Positions 53,563-61,471 of a stretch of 64,000 nt of DNA are shown here, one piece after another; the stretch's first letter is position 1; every line of letters begins with the position of its first letter. Origin of the DNA: Novosphingobium sp. 18050 (GTDB lineage Bacteria; Pseudomonadota; Alphaproteobacteria; Sphingomonadales; Sphingomonadaceae); assembly GCF_902706195.1 (NCBI RefSeq), contig NZ_CACSJO010000014.1, forward strand, positions 62,001-126,000. Direction: 5' to 3'. The notes below the pieces were generated by a model. The model had not been told where the DNA came from. It did not search any database and saw nothing but the letters and a program-made list of their open reading frames with translations. The position numbers and the translations under genes are program-made.

Positions 53563-54474
53563 TTGTCCGAAGCCGGAATGCGATACCTGCTGGAAGCGCT
53601 TAATGCCGGCTCGATGCGGGCGGCGGGGGATCGGCTCAACGTCGCCCCCTCCTCGATCAGCCGGCAGATAGCCCAGCTTGAAAGCCAGTACGGCCTCGCG
53701 CTGATCGAAAAGGGCCGGCGCGGGGTGCGCCTGACCCACGCGGGCGAGATCGTCATCGCCCACTACCGCAACCAGCTTGCGGACCGTGAGGCGCTGCGTT
53801 CCAAGCTGGAGGAACTGCGCTCGGTCCGCACCGGACAGGTGACGGCGGCGATAGGAGAGGGCTTTGCGGGCAAGGCCTTCACCAGCCTCGTCAGCCAGTT
53901 TTCTGAAGCCAATCCGCAGATTACTCTCGAAATCCTGACCGGCTCGACGCAGGAAATCCTGCGCATGATCGCCGACGACGAGGCGCATTTCGGCCTCGTC
54001 TTTTCCACTCCTAACGACATGAAGATCCACGTCCGCTCGGTGATCGCCCAGCCGTTGATGGCGATCATGCTGCCGGACCATCCTTTCGCCTCGAAGGCCA
54101 GTGTGACCATCGCGGAACTCGGCCAGGTGCCACTGTGCCTGCCGCCTACGAACTTTCGCATCCGCCAGATCCTCAGCGCTGCCGAGGCGAACGCGAAGAT
54201 CTATCTGCAACCCGCGATCACCTCGAATTCGATCCATGTGATGCAGGACGCGGTGCGTTCGGGCATTGCGCTGGCGATCCTGCCGCAGATTTCGGTCTGG
54301 TCGGAACTGACGGAAGGCGCGATGGTCAGCGTACCGATCGCCGACGACCAGATCGAGGAGACGACCACCAGTCTCGTCCTGCGCTCAGGCCGCCAACTCG
54401 AAGGCGCCCCGCTGCGTCTGCTCAAGCGCATCGAGGCTCAGCTGCGCCAGTGGAACCGCCCTTTTCAGCGCTGA
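53563..54474 (+). CDS. LysR-type regulator, predicted master of the 48.5-61.4 kb regulon
   Basis: 303 residues: N-terminal HTH MRYLLEALNAGSMRAAGDRLNVAPSSISRQIAQLESQYGLALIEK, the linker helix, and a periplasmic-binding-like effector domain (VTAAIGEGFAG, LTGSTQEIL, HFGLVFSTPND). The start is TTG at 53563 with AAGGAG 6 nt upstream; an ATG at 53578 would truncate the protein slightly. It sits in the middle of four transcription units that each carry the same composite site with LysR geometry, so I infer it controls them. No copy of the site is seen in its own short upstream gap, so it may be expressed from the GH3 transcript. Confidence 0.92.
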   Translation: MSEAGMRYLLEALNAGSMRAAGDRLNVAPSSISRQIAQLESQYGLALIEKGRRGVRLTHAGEIVIAHYRNQLADREALRSKLEELRSVRTGQVTAAIGEGFAGKAFTSLVSQFSEANPQITLEILTGSTQEILRMIADDEAHFGLVFSTPNDMKIHVRSVIAQPLMAIMLPDHPFASKASVTIAELGQVPLCLPPTNFRIRQILSAAEANAKIYLQPAITSNSIHVMQDAVRSGIALAILPQISVWSELTEGAMVSVPIADDQIEETTTSLVLRSGRQLEGAPLRLLKRIEAQLRQWNRPFQR

Positions 54475-54500
54475 CGGCAAGGGTCCACGAACGGCGGTAC

Positions 54501-54541
54501 GTTCCTTAAAACGCAACGCATCTGGTTCCAGTTCGTCATTG
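54501..54541 (+). promoter_or_regulatory. LysR composite site B (DUF3311-symporter operon)
   Basis: GTTCC-TTAAAAC-GCAAC, then 19 nt, then CATTG. One base differs from sites A, C and D (GTTCC for GTTGC). It lies 26 nt after the lysR stop and ends 54 nt before the DUF3311 start. Confidence 0.7.
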
Positions 54542-54595
54542 AACGCAACGCATCGCCCGTTCACGCTGCCCACTGGATTATCCGAGAGCCGAGCC

Positions 54596-54826
54596 ATGAC
54601 CGAACCTGACGACATCGAGACCCCGCCCGGCCTCAAGAAGGCCGACCTGCTTCTCCTGCTGCCGTTCGTCTGGCAACTGGGCTTCGCGCCCTGGGCCAAC
54701 GGTGTCGAGTGGCGCCCGCTGGGCCTGCCGTTCGGGATGGTATGGCAAATGGCCGGAATTGTCTTCGCGACCGCCGTGCTGGGGCTTCGCTACATGCTCG
54801 ACCGCAAGCTGGAGGACGCGGCATGA
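54596..54826 (+). CDS. DUF3311 small membrane protein (symporter partner)
   Basis: 76 residues with two hydrophobic segments: LLLLLPFVWQLGFAPWAN and GLPFGMVWQMAGIVFATAVLGLRYML. This pattern and its position, overlapping the ATG of a sodium:solute symporter by 4 nt, match DUF3311, a small subunit or accessory protein commonly encoded just before SSS-family transporters. The mid-protein GLPFGMVWQM is typical of the family. GAGAG lies 8 nt upstream of the ATG at 54596. It probably helps assembly or function of the carrier. Confidence 0.85.
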   Translation: MTEPDDIETPPGLKKADLLLLLPFVWQLGFAPWANGVEWRPLGLPFGMVWQMAGIVFATAVLGLRYMLDRKLEDAA

Positions 54827-56274
54827 TCCTCGCCCTCATTCTGCTGATCGTCGGCGGTACTGTCGCCGGGTCCATGCTTTACGGTCGCCGCAAGCAGAAG
54901 CGCGCACAGAACATGGAGGAATGGGCGCTGGGCGGCCGCAAGCTGGGCACGCTGGTGTTCTGGTTCCTCAATGCGGGCGAAATCTACACCACCTTTGCGG
55001 TGCTGGGCATATCGGGTTTCGCCTGGGCTTACGGTGCGCCCGCCTATCTCGCATTCTGCTCGGTCTCACTGGCTGCGGCGATAGGTTACTGGCTGACCCC
55101 GCTGATCCACGCCTATGGGCGCAAGCACAGGCTCGTCACCCAGGCCGACTTCTTCGCCCACCGCTACAATTCGCGCTGGCTGGGCGTCTGCATCGCCGCT
55201 GCCGGGCTGGTCGCGCTGGTGGTATACGTGCAGATCCAGGTGACGGCGCTGACGCTGGTGGTGCGCCTTGCCGCGCCCGGCGTCGGGCAGGGTGCCGCTG
55301 CGCTGGTGGCCGTGGTGCTGATGCTGCTGTTCGTGTTCCTCGCCGGCCTGCGCTCGGCTGCTTTTGCGGCGGGCGTGAAGGACATCCTGATGCTGGTGGT
55401 GGTTATCGCGCTGGCCTGGACCGTGGCGGGTGTGGTCGGTGAAACCTCCGTCCTCGACCTGTTCCGTACCGTGGGCGAGCGCTTCCCCGAAGCCGTTCGC
55501 TTCCCCGGCCTCAAGCCCGAACTCGGCCTCGACGTGACGTGGCTGGTGACTTCGGCGCTTAACGTCGCGCTGGGGACATACGTGTTCCCTCATATGTTCC
55601 AGCTCTGCTATTCGGCCGACAGCGGCGACACGATCCGCCGCAACGCGGTGTTCCAGCCGATCTACTCGCTGTCGTACTTCTTCATCATCCTGCTTGGCTT
55701 CGCGGCGCTGCTTGCCGGCACGCAGGCCCCCGGCGGCGACCCTAATGCGTTGTTGCTGGCTTTCGTGGGCGAGCGATATCCGGCCTGGATGCTCGGCGTC
55801 CTGGCAGGCACGGCCTCGCTGCTCGCGCTGGTGCCGGGGTCGGTGCTGCTGCTGACCTGCGGCGCCATTTTCGGGCGCAACATCGTGCGCCCGCTGATGC
55901 CCTTGATCGACGACAGGACGGAACTGCTGGCCTCACGGCTGGCGATGGTCATCTTCGCCGCCATCGCGCTTTACCTGACGCTGGGGGCGAGTGGCTCGCT
56001 GGTCGAGATCGGGCTGTCCGCCTATGCCGCGATCGGCATGCTGGCGCCGGGCGTTTACTGCGCCTTCCTGATGCGCCGGGTCAGCGCCGTGGCCGTCCTC
56101 GCAGGATTGCTGACGGGCTATTCGGTGATGTGGGTGCCAGCGCTGTCGAGCCTTGCCTCGGGTTGGTTCCCGCATTGGGAGGCGGGCCTCGTCGCGCTCC
56201 TCGCCAATGCGGCGGTCACGGTCGGTCTGTCGCTTGCGGTTCCACGCAAGACGCCGAGCCTGCAAATGGCCTGA
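54823..56274 (+). CDS. Sodium:solute symporter (SSS family)
   Basis: 483 residues with about 13 membrane helices. The SSS signature region is visible (VYVQIQVTALTLVV, LFVFLAGLRSAAFAAGVKDILMLVVV, VALGTYVFPHMFQLCYSADSGDTIRRNAVFQPIYSL). Like other DUF3311-linked carriers it begins ALILLIVGGTVAGSMLYGRRKQKRAQNMEEWALGGRKLG. Members move sugars, amino acids, proline or carboxylates with sodium. Under the predicted LysR regulon it would import the product released in the periplasm by the GH3 enzyme. A strong hairpin follows 21 nt after the stop. Confidence 0.92.
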   Translation: MILALILLIVGGTVAGSMLYGRRKQKRAQNMEEWALGGRKLGTLVFWFLNAGEIYTTFAVLGISGFAWAYGAPAYLAFCSVSLAAAIGYWLTPLIHAYGRKHRLVTQADFFAHRYNSRWLGVCIAAAGLVALVVYVQIQVTALTLVVRLAAPGVGQGAAALVAVVLMLLFVFLAGLRSAAFAAGVKDILMLVVVIALAWTVAGVVGETSVLDLFRTVGERFPEAVRFPGLKPELGLDVTWLVTSALNVALGTYVFPHMFQLCYSADSGDTIRRNAVFQPIYSLSYFFIILLGFAALLAGTQAPGGDPNALLLAFVGERYPAWMLGVLAGTASLLALVPGSVLLLTCGAIFGRNIVRPLMPLIDDRTELLASRLAMVIFAAIALYLTLGASGSLVEIGLSAYAAIGMLAPGVYCAFLMRRVSAVAVLAGLLTGYSVMWVPALSSLASGWFPHWEAGLVALLANAAVTVGLSLAVPRKTPSLQMA

Positions 56275-56295
56275 CGTACATTCAGAGGTACAATC

Positions 56296-56330
56296 AAACG
56301 CCGCGTCCGGTTCGTCCGGGCGCGGCGTTT
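56296..56330 (+). terminator. Terminator hairpin after the symporter gene
   Basis: AAACGCCGCG (56296-56305) pairs perfectly with CGCGGCGTTT (56321-56330), with further CCGG pairing inside. It separates the symporter operon from the next LysR site. Confidence 0.65.
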
Positions 56331-56355
56331 GCGCGTCTGCCACCACCTCCACTTC

Positions 56356-56396
56356 GTTGCATCCAGCGCAACGTATTCGCCCGGTACGCGCCATTG
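56356..56396 (+). promoter_or_regulatory. LysR composite site C (DapA-dehydrogenase operon)
   Basis: GTTGC-ATCCAGC-GCAAC, then 19 nt, then CATTG. It ends 104 nt before the dapA-like start. Between the two elements it also shares a TTCGC stretch with site D. Confidence 0.75.
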
Positions 56397-56500
56397 TTGC
56401 AAAGCACACTGGCTGGCATCGATCGAGGGCAAGGCGGGAAGCGGGCACAGACCACGCTGCCGCAGCAGGACAAACGCAAGTCAGGAATAAGGACGTTAGC

Positions 56501-57427
56501 ATGGCAGCCAGCAAGCGGTCGCGGGTCAACTGGCAGGGGTACATCCCCGCCATCACGACGCCGTTCATCGACGAGGACACTCTCGACGAAAAGGGCATCG
56601 GCCTCCTCCTCGAATGGTTGGTAGACCAGGGCATGCACGGCCTCGTCCTTGCCGGCACCACCGGCGAGTGGACCAGCATGACCCGTGAGGAGCGCGCACG
56701 CCTCTTCACCGTCGCCGGTGAGCAGATGGGCAAGCGCGTGCCGCTGATCGCAGGCTGCTCCAGCTTCACCGCGCGCGAGACGATCGCTTACGCCCAGCAC
56801 GCCGGCCAGTGCGGCTTCGAAGGCGTGCTCATCACGCCGCCGCCTTACGTGCGCCCCGGCGCGGACGAGATCGTCGCCTTCTACGAAGAAGTCGGCGCGG
56901 CCATCGACCTGCCGATCTGCGTCTACAACTGGCCTCCGGGCACCGGCATCGACATGCCGCTGGAACTGCTGCGCCGTCTGGCAGAGATCGATGCCGTGGT
57001 TGCCATCAAGCAGTCGACCCCGCGCTTCACCCACTTCGCAGAGACGTTCTTCGCCCTGCGCGAACAGGTCCGCGTGTTCGGCTTCCCGATGGACGAACTG
57101 GGCCTCACCATGCTGCGCGTCCACGGCGGCGACGGCACGATGGGCGCAGGCGGCGTGCTGGGCCGCAACCAGACCGGCTTCTACGACAAGCTCTGGGCCG
57201 GCGACATCGACGGCGCGCGCGAATGCGGTTTGAAGGACCGCGTGCTGATGGAGGAATGGTACACGCCTGAACTCGTCGGCCGCTTCGGTTCGGGTCCGGC
57301 GATCCTCAAGGCCGCGTTCGACGCGATGGGCCTGCCGGGCGGCACCGTGCGCAAGCCTTTGCGGGGTGTCAGCGAGGCCGACCGCGAAAGCATTGCCGAG
57401 ACCTTGCGAAAGCTCGATATGATTTGA
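56501..57427 (+). CDS. DapA-family (class I aldolase-type) lyase/deaminase
   Basis: 308 residues with the DHDPS-family hallmarks: AGTTGEWTSMTREER (GTTGE at 52-56), the catalytic Tyr142 in VYNWP and the Schiff-base Lys170 in AIKQST. This superfamily includes dihydrodipicolinate synthase, N-acetylneuraminate lyase, keto-deoxy-sugar-acid aldolases and 1-pyrroline-4-hydroxy-2-carboxylate deaminase. Its operon partners are three subunits resembling D-hydroxyproline dehydrogenase, which suggests the deaminase type, but a sugar-acid aldolase is equally allowed by sequence. AAGGA lies upstream of the ATG at 56501. The stop overlaps the next start (TGATG). Confidence 0.85.
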   Translation: MAASKRSRVNWQGYIPAITTPFIDEDTLDEKGIGLLLEWLVDQGMHGLVLAGTTGEWTSMTREERARLFTVAGEQMGKRVPLIAGCSSFTARETIAYAQHAGQCGFEGVLITPPPYVRPGADEIVAFYEEVGAAIDLPICVYNWPPGTGIDMPLELLRRLAEIDAVVAIKQSTPRFTHFAETFFALREQVRVFGFPMDELGLTMLRVHGGDGTMGAGGVLGRNQTGFYDKLWAGDIDGARECGLKDRVLMEEWYTPELVGRFGSGPAILKAAFDAMGLPGGTVRKPLRGVSEADRESIAETLRKLDMI

Positions 57428-58656
57428 TGATGACGAGTTTGAACAGCCGGGGCGAGACTTCCAACTTCGACATTCTGATCGTCGGTGGCGGTCTCGTCGG
57501 CTGTGCGTCGGCCTGGCACCTTGCAAGGCTTGGACTCAAGGTGCTGGTGGCCGAACGGGGTCATCTCAATTCCGGTGCTTCGGGCCAGAACGCCGGATCG
57601 CTGCACTTCCAGATAGAGCGCCGCTTTCTCGAACAGGGGGAGAAGGCTGCCGCCGACGGCGCGCGCATCGTCACGCTGAACCGCCTCGCAATCGAGGAAT
57701 GGCGCGGGATCGAGCATATGCTCGGCCGCCCGCTCGACGTCGCCATGCACGGCGGGCTGATGGTCGCCGAGACCGAAGAGCAGATGGCGCTGCTCGCCTT
57801 CAAGGTCGCGCGGGAAAACGAGCTGGGCCTGTCGACGCAGGTGCTGGATAGCGCGCAGTTGCGGGAGCGGGCGCCGTCCCTCTCGCCGCATCTCGCAGGC
57901 GCGGCGTGGCTGGCGGACGAAGGCCACGCCAACCCGCGTATTCTTGTGGATGCCTTTGCCGAGGGCGCAGTGGAGCAGGGCGCACAAATCCGCACCGGCA
58001 CCGCGCTGACCGGCCTCTCGATGGCCCGTGATGGGACTTACCGCGCGGTGCTGTCCGGTCCCGACGGCGAACTGCGGGTCAACACCCCGCGCGTGCTGCT
58101 GGCATCGGGGCACTGGACGGCGCGCCTTGCCGGGCTGCTCGGGCTGAACGTGCCGCTCTACGCCGCGCCGCTGATGATGAGCGTTACCGACCGCACGGAG
58201 CCGGTGCTGCCGTATCTCGTCCAGCACGTCGGCGCGCGGCTCTCCATGAAGCAGACCGAGGACGGCAACCTGCTGATCGGCGGCGGATGGCCTTCACGCC
58301 TTGTCCGGCGCGCCGACGGAACGCCCGATCTGGACCGTCCCGCTACGGTGGAGATGAAGAACCTGCGCGCGAACCTTGCGGTCGCAGCGCGGGTGCTGCC
58401 GGGGCTGGCGCAGCGCTCGCTGCTGCGGACATGGACCGGCACGACCTGCATCTCCGCCGATCAGTTGCCCATCGTTGGCGAAATACCTGCAGCGCCGGGG
58501 CTGTTCGTGGCTGCGGGCGGCTCGCTGTTCACGCTCGGCCCGGTGCTGGCACGTCTGCTGGCGCGCACGATCGCCGAGGGAAGCCCGCCGGAAGAACTGT
58601 CGATGTTCCTGCCCCGCCGTTTCGCCCATCTCGACGCTTTCGCGGTGCTGCCATGA
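57427..58656 (+). CDS. FAD-dependent amine/amino-acid dehydrogenase, DAO-type subunit (HcnC-like)
   Basis: About 409 residues. FAD motif FDILIVGGGLVGCASAWHLARLGLKVLVAE, then LNSGASGQNAGSLHFQ, typical of the glycine/D-amino-acid oxidase (DAO) family. The C-terminal half has RTWTGTTCISADQLPIVGEI and GLFVAAGGSLFTLGPVLARLLA. This subunit resembles HcnC of hydrogen cyanide synthase and the beta subunits of D-hydroxyproline dehydrogenase and opine oxidases; it oxidises the C-N bond of the substrate to an imine. The two overlapping genes that follow encode the other two subunits. Confidence 0.88.
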   Translation: MMTSLNSRGETSNFDILIVGGGLVGCASAWHLARLGLKVLVAERGHLNSGASGQNAGSLHFQIERRFLEQGEKAAADGARIVTLNRLAIEEWRGIEHMLGRPLDVAMHGGLMVAETEEQMALLAFKVARENELGLSTQVLDSAQLRERAPSLSPHLAGAAWLADEGHANPRILVDAFAEGAVEQGAQIRTGTALTGLSMARDGTYRAVLSGPDGELRVNTPRVLLASGHWTARLAGLLGLNVPLYAAPLMMSVTDRTEPVLPYLVQHVGARLSMKQTEDGNLLIGGGWPSRLVRRADGTPDLDRPATVEMKNLRANLAVAARVLPGLAQRSLLRTWTGTTCISADQLPIVGEIPAAPGLFVAAGGSLFTLGPVLARLLARTIAEGSPPEELSMFLPRRFAHLDAFAVLP

Positions 58657-58955
58657 AGCGCATTGAGCAAGGTGTGACCCGCCCCGCGCAGATCGCCGTC
58701 GAAATCGACGGTGCGCGGGTAATGGTCCATCCCGGTGAGACGGTGGCGGTAGCGGTGCTGGCCTCTGCCTCGCAGCGTTTCCGCGACGACCGCTCGGGCG
58801 CGGCGCGGGGGATGTTCTGCAATATGGGAACCTGCTCCGAATGCACGGTTTGGGCCGCGGTCGGGACAAGTCCATGGCGGCGCCTGCGTGGGTGCCTCGT
58901 GCCTGTGGAACCGAGCCTGCGCATCAGTACCCGCGATCCGGAATCCAGGCCATGA
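58653..58955 (+). CDS. [2Fe-2S] subunit of the three-part dehydrogenase (HcnA-like)
   Basis: 100 residues with a plant-type ferredoxin-like cluster site: Cys56, Cys61, Cys64 and Cys81 (C-x4-C-x2-C-x16-C, in CNMGTCSEC and GCLVPV). The N-terminus (QIAVEIDGARVMVHPGETVAVAVLA) is the usual ferredoxin-fold start of HcnA and of the gamma subunit of D-hydroxyproline dehydrogenase. It should pass electrons from the flavin subunits. It overlaps both neighbours by 4 nt (ATGA at 58653 and 58952), a strong sign of stoichiometric expression. Confidence 0.9.
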   Translation: MKRIEQGVTRPAQIAVEIDGARVMVHPGETVAVAVLASASQRFRDDRSGAARGMFCNMGTCSECTVWAAVGTSPWRRLRGCLVPVEPSLRISTRDPESRP

Positions 58956-60376
58956 CCGTGTTCGATATCGCCATCGTCGGCGGCGGTCCGGCGGGCCTCG
59001 CCGCTGCCGAGCGCACGTTGGCGGCAGGTCTCTCCACTTGCGTGATCGACGAGCAGCAGCGGCCGGGCGGCCAGATATTGCGCCAGCCTCCCGCCGGGTT
59101 CTCGGTGCCGGGCTGGCTTTCCGGGGCGCCCTATCGCAAGGGCCGGGCCTTGCTGGACAAAGTCAGCGATGATGCAAAGCTGAACTGGCTGGGCGGACAC
59201 TCCGTCCTTGGCATCACCCCCGATCCTGCAGGCGAGGCCGGGTTTACCCTGGCCTTGTCCGGCACCATGGGCGGCGTTAGCGAAGTGCAGGCGAAGCGCG
59301 TGCTGGTGGCGGGCGGCTGCTACGACATGCCGGTGGCGCTGCCGGGCTGGACCCTACCGGGCGTGATGAGCGCAGGTGCGGTGCAGACCATGGTCAAGGC
59401 GCAGCAGGTCCTGCCCGGGCAGCGCGTCGTCCTGTTCGGCACGCATCCGCTGATGATCGTGCTGGCCCAGCAGATCATCGAAGCAGGCGGACAGGTCGAG
59501 GCGGTGTGCTTCGCCCAATCCTTCGCGCAGATGGCCAAGGCTGCGCTGGCTCATCTCCCCCGCGCGATAACCATGCCCGCGCCGCTCATCGCAGCCGCTG
59601 GCGGAATGGCCGTGCTCCGCCGTGCCGGAGTGCAGGTTCGCTACGGCGCCCCGGTGCTACGCAGCGAAGGCGAGGGCTTGGGCGGTGTCGAACAGGTTGT
59701 CATCGCGGGGCCGAAAGGCGAGGAAGCAATCGCCTGCGACCTCGCCGCCATGTGCTACGGCTTTCTTCCGCAGGCGGACCTTGTCCGGCAGGTGGGCGCG
59801 GGCGTCCGGTGGTCAAACCCCGCCGGAGGGTGGGAGGCCGTCCACGACGACGCGATGCGCTCCACCGTTCCCGGCCTATACGTGGCGGGCGAAACGACGG
59901 GCGTGGCGGGCAGCGATGCCGCCATGGCTGAGGGCGCTATCGCTGGCCTCGCCATTGCGCAGGACGCAGGCGTCTTGACCGCGCGCGACGCCTCTGCGGC
60001 GATGCGCGGCCCCCGATCAGCCCGAAAGGCGATGCAGGGCTTCATCGACCTGCTGCGCGCCGTTGGCGATCCGCGCCCCTGGCTCCCCGCAGCAAGCGCT
60101 GAGACGCTGCTGTGCCGGTGCGAGGATATCCCGGCGGGGGCAGTCGACAAGGCCATCGCCGACGCCCTTGCCGTGGGGCCTTCCTTTGGCGCCAGCGCGA
60201 TCAAGTTGCGCTGCCGGGCGGGCATGGGGCTTTGTCAGGGCCGAAGCTGCGAACATGCGGTTATTCGCCGTATCGCGGCTGCGCGCAGCTGTGCTGAGGA
60301 AGAGGTGGACGGCTTCCGCCCGCGTTTCCCGGCGCGCTCGCTCGCTATTGCTGATTTGCTCGACGACGCCGGGTAG
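58952..60376 (+). CDS. NAD(P)/FAD-binding oxidoreductase subunit with BFD-like Fe-S domain (HcnB-like)
   Basis: 474 residues. The N-terminal FAD site is DIAIVGGGPAGLAAAERTLAAGLSTCVIDEQQRPGGQIL, followed by a second nucleotide-binding segment (RVVLFGTHPLMIVLAQQIIEAGGQVEAV) and GLYVAGETTGVAGSDAAMAEGAIAGL. The C-terminus has a BFD-like [2Fe-2S] region: LLCRCEDIPAGAV and RCRAGMGLCQGRSC. This matches HcnB, OoxA and the alpha subunit of D-hydroxyproline dehydrogenase. With the two preceding genes it completes a heteromeric flavin/iron-sulfur dehydrogenase, probably feeding the respiratory chain. The start overlaps the previous stop. Confidence 0.88.
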   Translation: MTVFDIAIVGGGPAGLAAAERTLAAGLSTCVIDEQQRPGGQILRQPPAGFSVPGWLSGAPYRKGRALLDKVSDDAKLNWLGGHSVLGITPDPAGEAGFTLALSGTMGGVSEVQAKRVLVAGGCYDMPVALPGWTLPGVMSAGAVQTMVKAQQVLPGQRVVLFGTHPLMIVLAQQIIEAGGQVEAVCFAQSFAQMAKAALAHLPRAITMPAPLIAAAGGMAVLRRAGVQVRYGAPVLRSEGEGLGGVEQVVIAGPKGEEAIACDLAAMCYGFLPQADLVRQVGAGVRWSNPAGGWEAVHDDAMRSTVPGLYVAGETTGVAGSDAAMAEGAIAGLAIAQDAGVLTARDASAAMRGPRSARKAMQGFIDLLRAVGDPRPWLPAASAETLLCRCEDIPAGAVDKAIADALAVGPSFGASAIKLRCRAGMGLCQGRSCEHAVIRRIAAARSCAEEEVDGFRPRFPARSLAIADLLDDAG

Positions 60377-60386
60377 TTGGCGATTC

Positions 60387-60427
60387 GTTGCGCGCAGCGC
60401 AACATCTTCGCATCGTCCACGCCATTG
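60387..60427 (+). promoter_or_regulatory. LysR composite site D (VOC-RidA operon)
   Basis: GTTGC-GCGCAGC-GCAAC, then 19 nt, then CATTG. It starts 10 nt after the preceding operon's last stop and ends 53 nt before the VOC start, so it probably drives a separate transcript. Confidence 0.75.
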
Positions 60428-60480
60428 CCGCAGGCGATGCGCGGCCTAGGCTGGCGGCAATTCCCAGCTCGGAGATGTGC

Positions 60481-60972
60481 ATGACCGACGCCGCCCAAGA
60501 TCGTCCTGTTTTCATCGAGGCCGACCATGTTTCATGGACCGTCCAGGATGCCGATGCCGTAGCGAAGTTCTACATCGACGTGCTGGGCGCAGTCGAACTC
60601 TTCCGCATGGGGCCGCTCGATGCTGCCGACATCCCCGTCGGCGCGGATGGGCGCGACTGGATGGCAAGCCACGTCAACGTGCCCGGCGCCCGCCTGACGC
60701 TCATCATGCTCAAGCTGACCGCCAACCTCAATTTCCAGCTCGTCCAGTATGACAAGCCCGCCGACCGTACCTCCACCCTGCCGCGCAATTGCGACTGGGG
60801 CGGCCATCATCTCGGCCTCAAGGTCGACGATGTGGAGAAGGCGGCGCGTTATCTCGCCGCGCGTGGCTGCACGCCGATGGAGGTCATCGACATCACCGAA
60901 GGCCCGCTCGCCGGCAAGAAGAACCTCTATATTCAAGACCCCTGGGGCCACCAGCTCGAACTCGTCGACTGA
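60481..60972 (+). CDS. VOC-superfamily protein of the LysR regulon
   Basis: 163 residues with the paired VOC fold: FIEADHVSWTVQDADAVAKFYIDVLGAVELFRMG, VNVPGARLTLIMLKL, then HHLGLKVDDVEKAARYLAARGCTPMEVI and LYIQDPWGHQLELVD. His in ADHVSW and HHLG, and Glu in LELVD, fit a metal site; the second Glu is less clear. Related glyoxalase-like proteins act as isomerases or lyases on small oxo acids. GGAG is 7 nt before the ATG at 60481. It is cotranscribed with ridA, 24 nt downstream, under site D. Confidence 0.85.
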   Translation: MTDAAQDRPVFIEADHVSWTVQDADAVAKFYIDVLGAVELFRMGPLDAADIPVGADGRDWMASHVNVPGARLTLIMLKLTANLNFQLVQYDKPADRTSTLPRNCDWGGHHLGLKVDDVEKAARYLAARGCTPMEVIDITEGPLAGKKNLYIQDPWGHQLELVD

Positions 60973-60996
60973 CCTGCATCACTTTCGGAGCCTGAC

Positions 60997-61404
60997 ATGA
61001 CCAGCACCCGCATCAATCCCGAAACACTCTATCCCAGCGTCCAGTACGGTTTTTCCCACGCCACGCTGGACGAGGCGACCGGCACCGTCCACCTCTCGGG
61101 CCAGGTGGCCTGGGACAAGGACTACAACGTGGTGGGCGCTGGCGACGTCGGCCTTCAGGCACGCCAGGCGCTGGCCAACATCAAGGCCGTGCTCGATTCG
61201 CTCGGCATCGGATCGGAGCAGGTGCTGCGCCTGCGCACTTTCATCGTGAACTACGACGTCTCGATGCTGGCCGCGATCGGCCCGGAACTGGGCGCGTTCT
61301 ATGGCGACGCGATGCCGGCTGCGAACACGGTGGTCGGCGTCCAGTCGCTGGCGATGCCGGAGTTCCTGATCGAGATCGAGGCGATCGCGACTACCAGGGT
61401 CTGA
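60997..61404 (+). CDS. RidA-family enamine/imine deaminase
   Basis: 135 residues, the standard size for RidA (YjgF/YER057c/UK114). Typical blocks are GTVHLSGQVAWDKDYNVVG, QARQALANIKAVLDSLG, VLRLRTFIVNYD with the conserved Arg, NTVVGVQSLAMPEFLIEIEAIA with the active-site Glu region. RidA proteins hydrolyse reactive enamines and imines to ketones and ammonia. That fits the neighbouring dehydrogenase, which should make an imine from an amino acid or amine. GGAG precedes the ATG. A perfect terminator follows. Confidence 0.93.
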   Translation: MTSTRINPETLYPSVQYGFSHATLDEATGTVHLSGQVAWDKDYNVVGAGDVGLQARQALANIKAVLDSLGIGSEQVLRLRTFIVNYDVSMLAAIGPELGAFYGDAMPAANTVVGVQSLAMPEFLIEIEAIATTRV

Positions 61405-61426
61405 CTTCTCCCGGACTTCAACGAAA

Positions 61427-61459
61427 AAGGGCCCCGCCGCAAATCGCGGCGGGGCCCTT
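61427..61459. terminator. Bidirectional terminator between ridA-like and flavin reductase genes
   Basis: AAGGGCCCCGCCGC (61427-61440) and GCGGCGGGGCCCTT (61446-61459) are perfect 14-bp arms around a 5-nt loop, with an A-run on the left and TTATT on the right. It serves two convergent genes. Confidence 0.9.
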
Positions 61460-61471
61460 ATTACGTCATCT

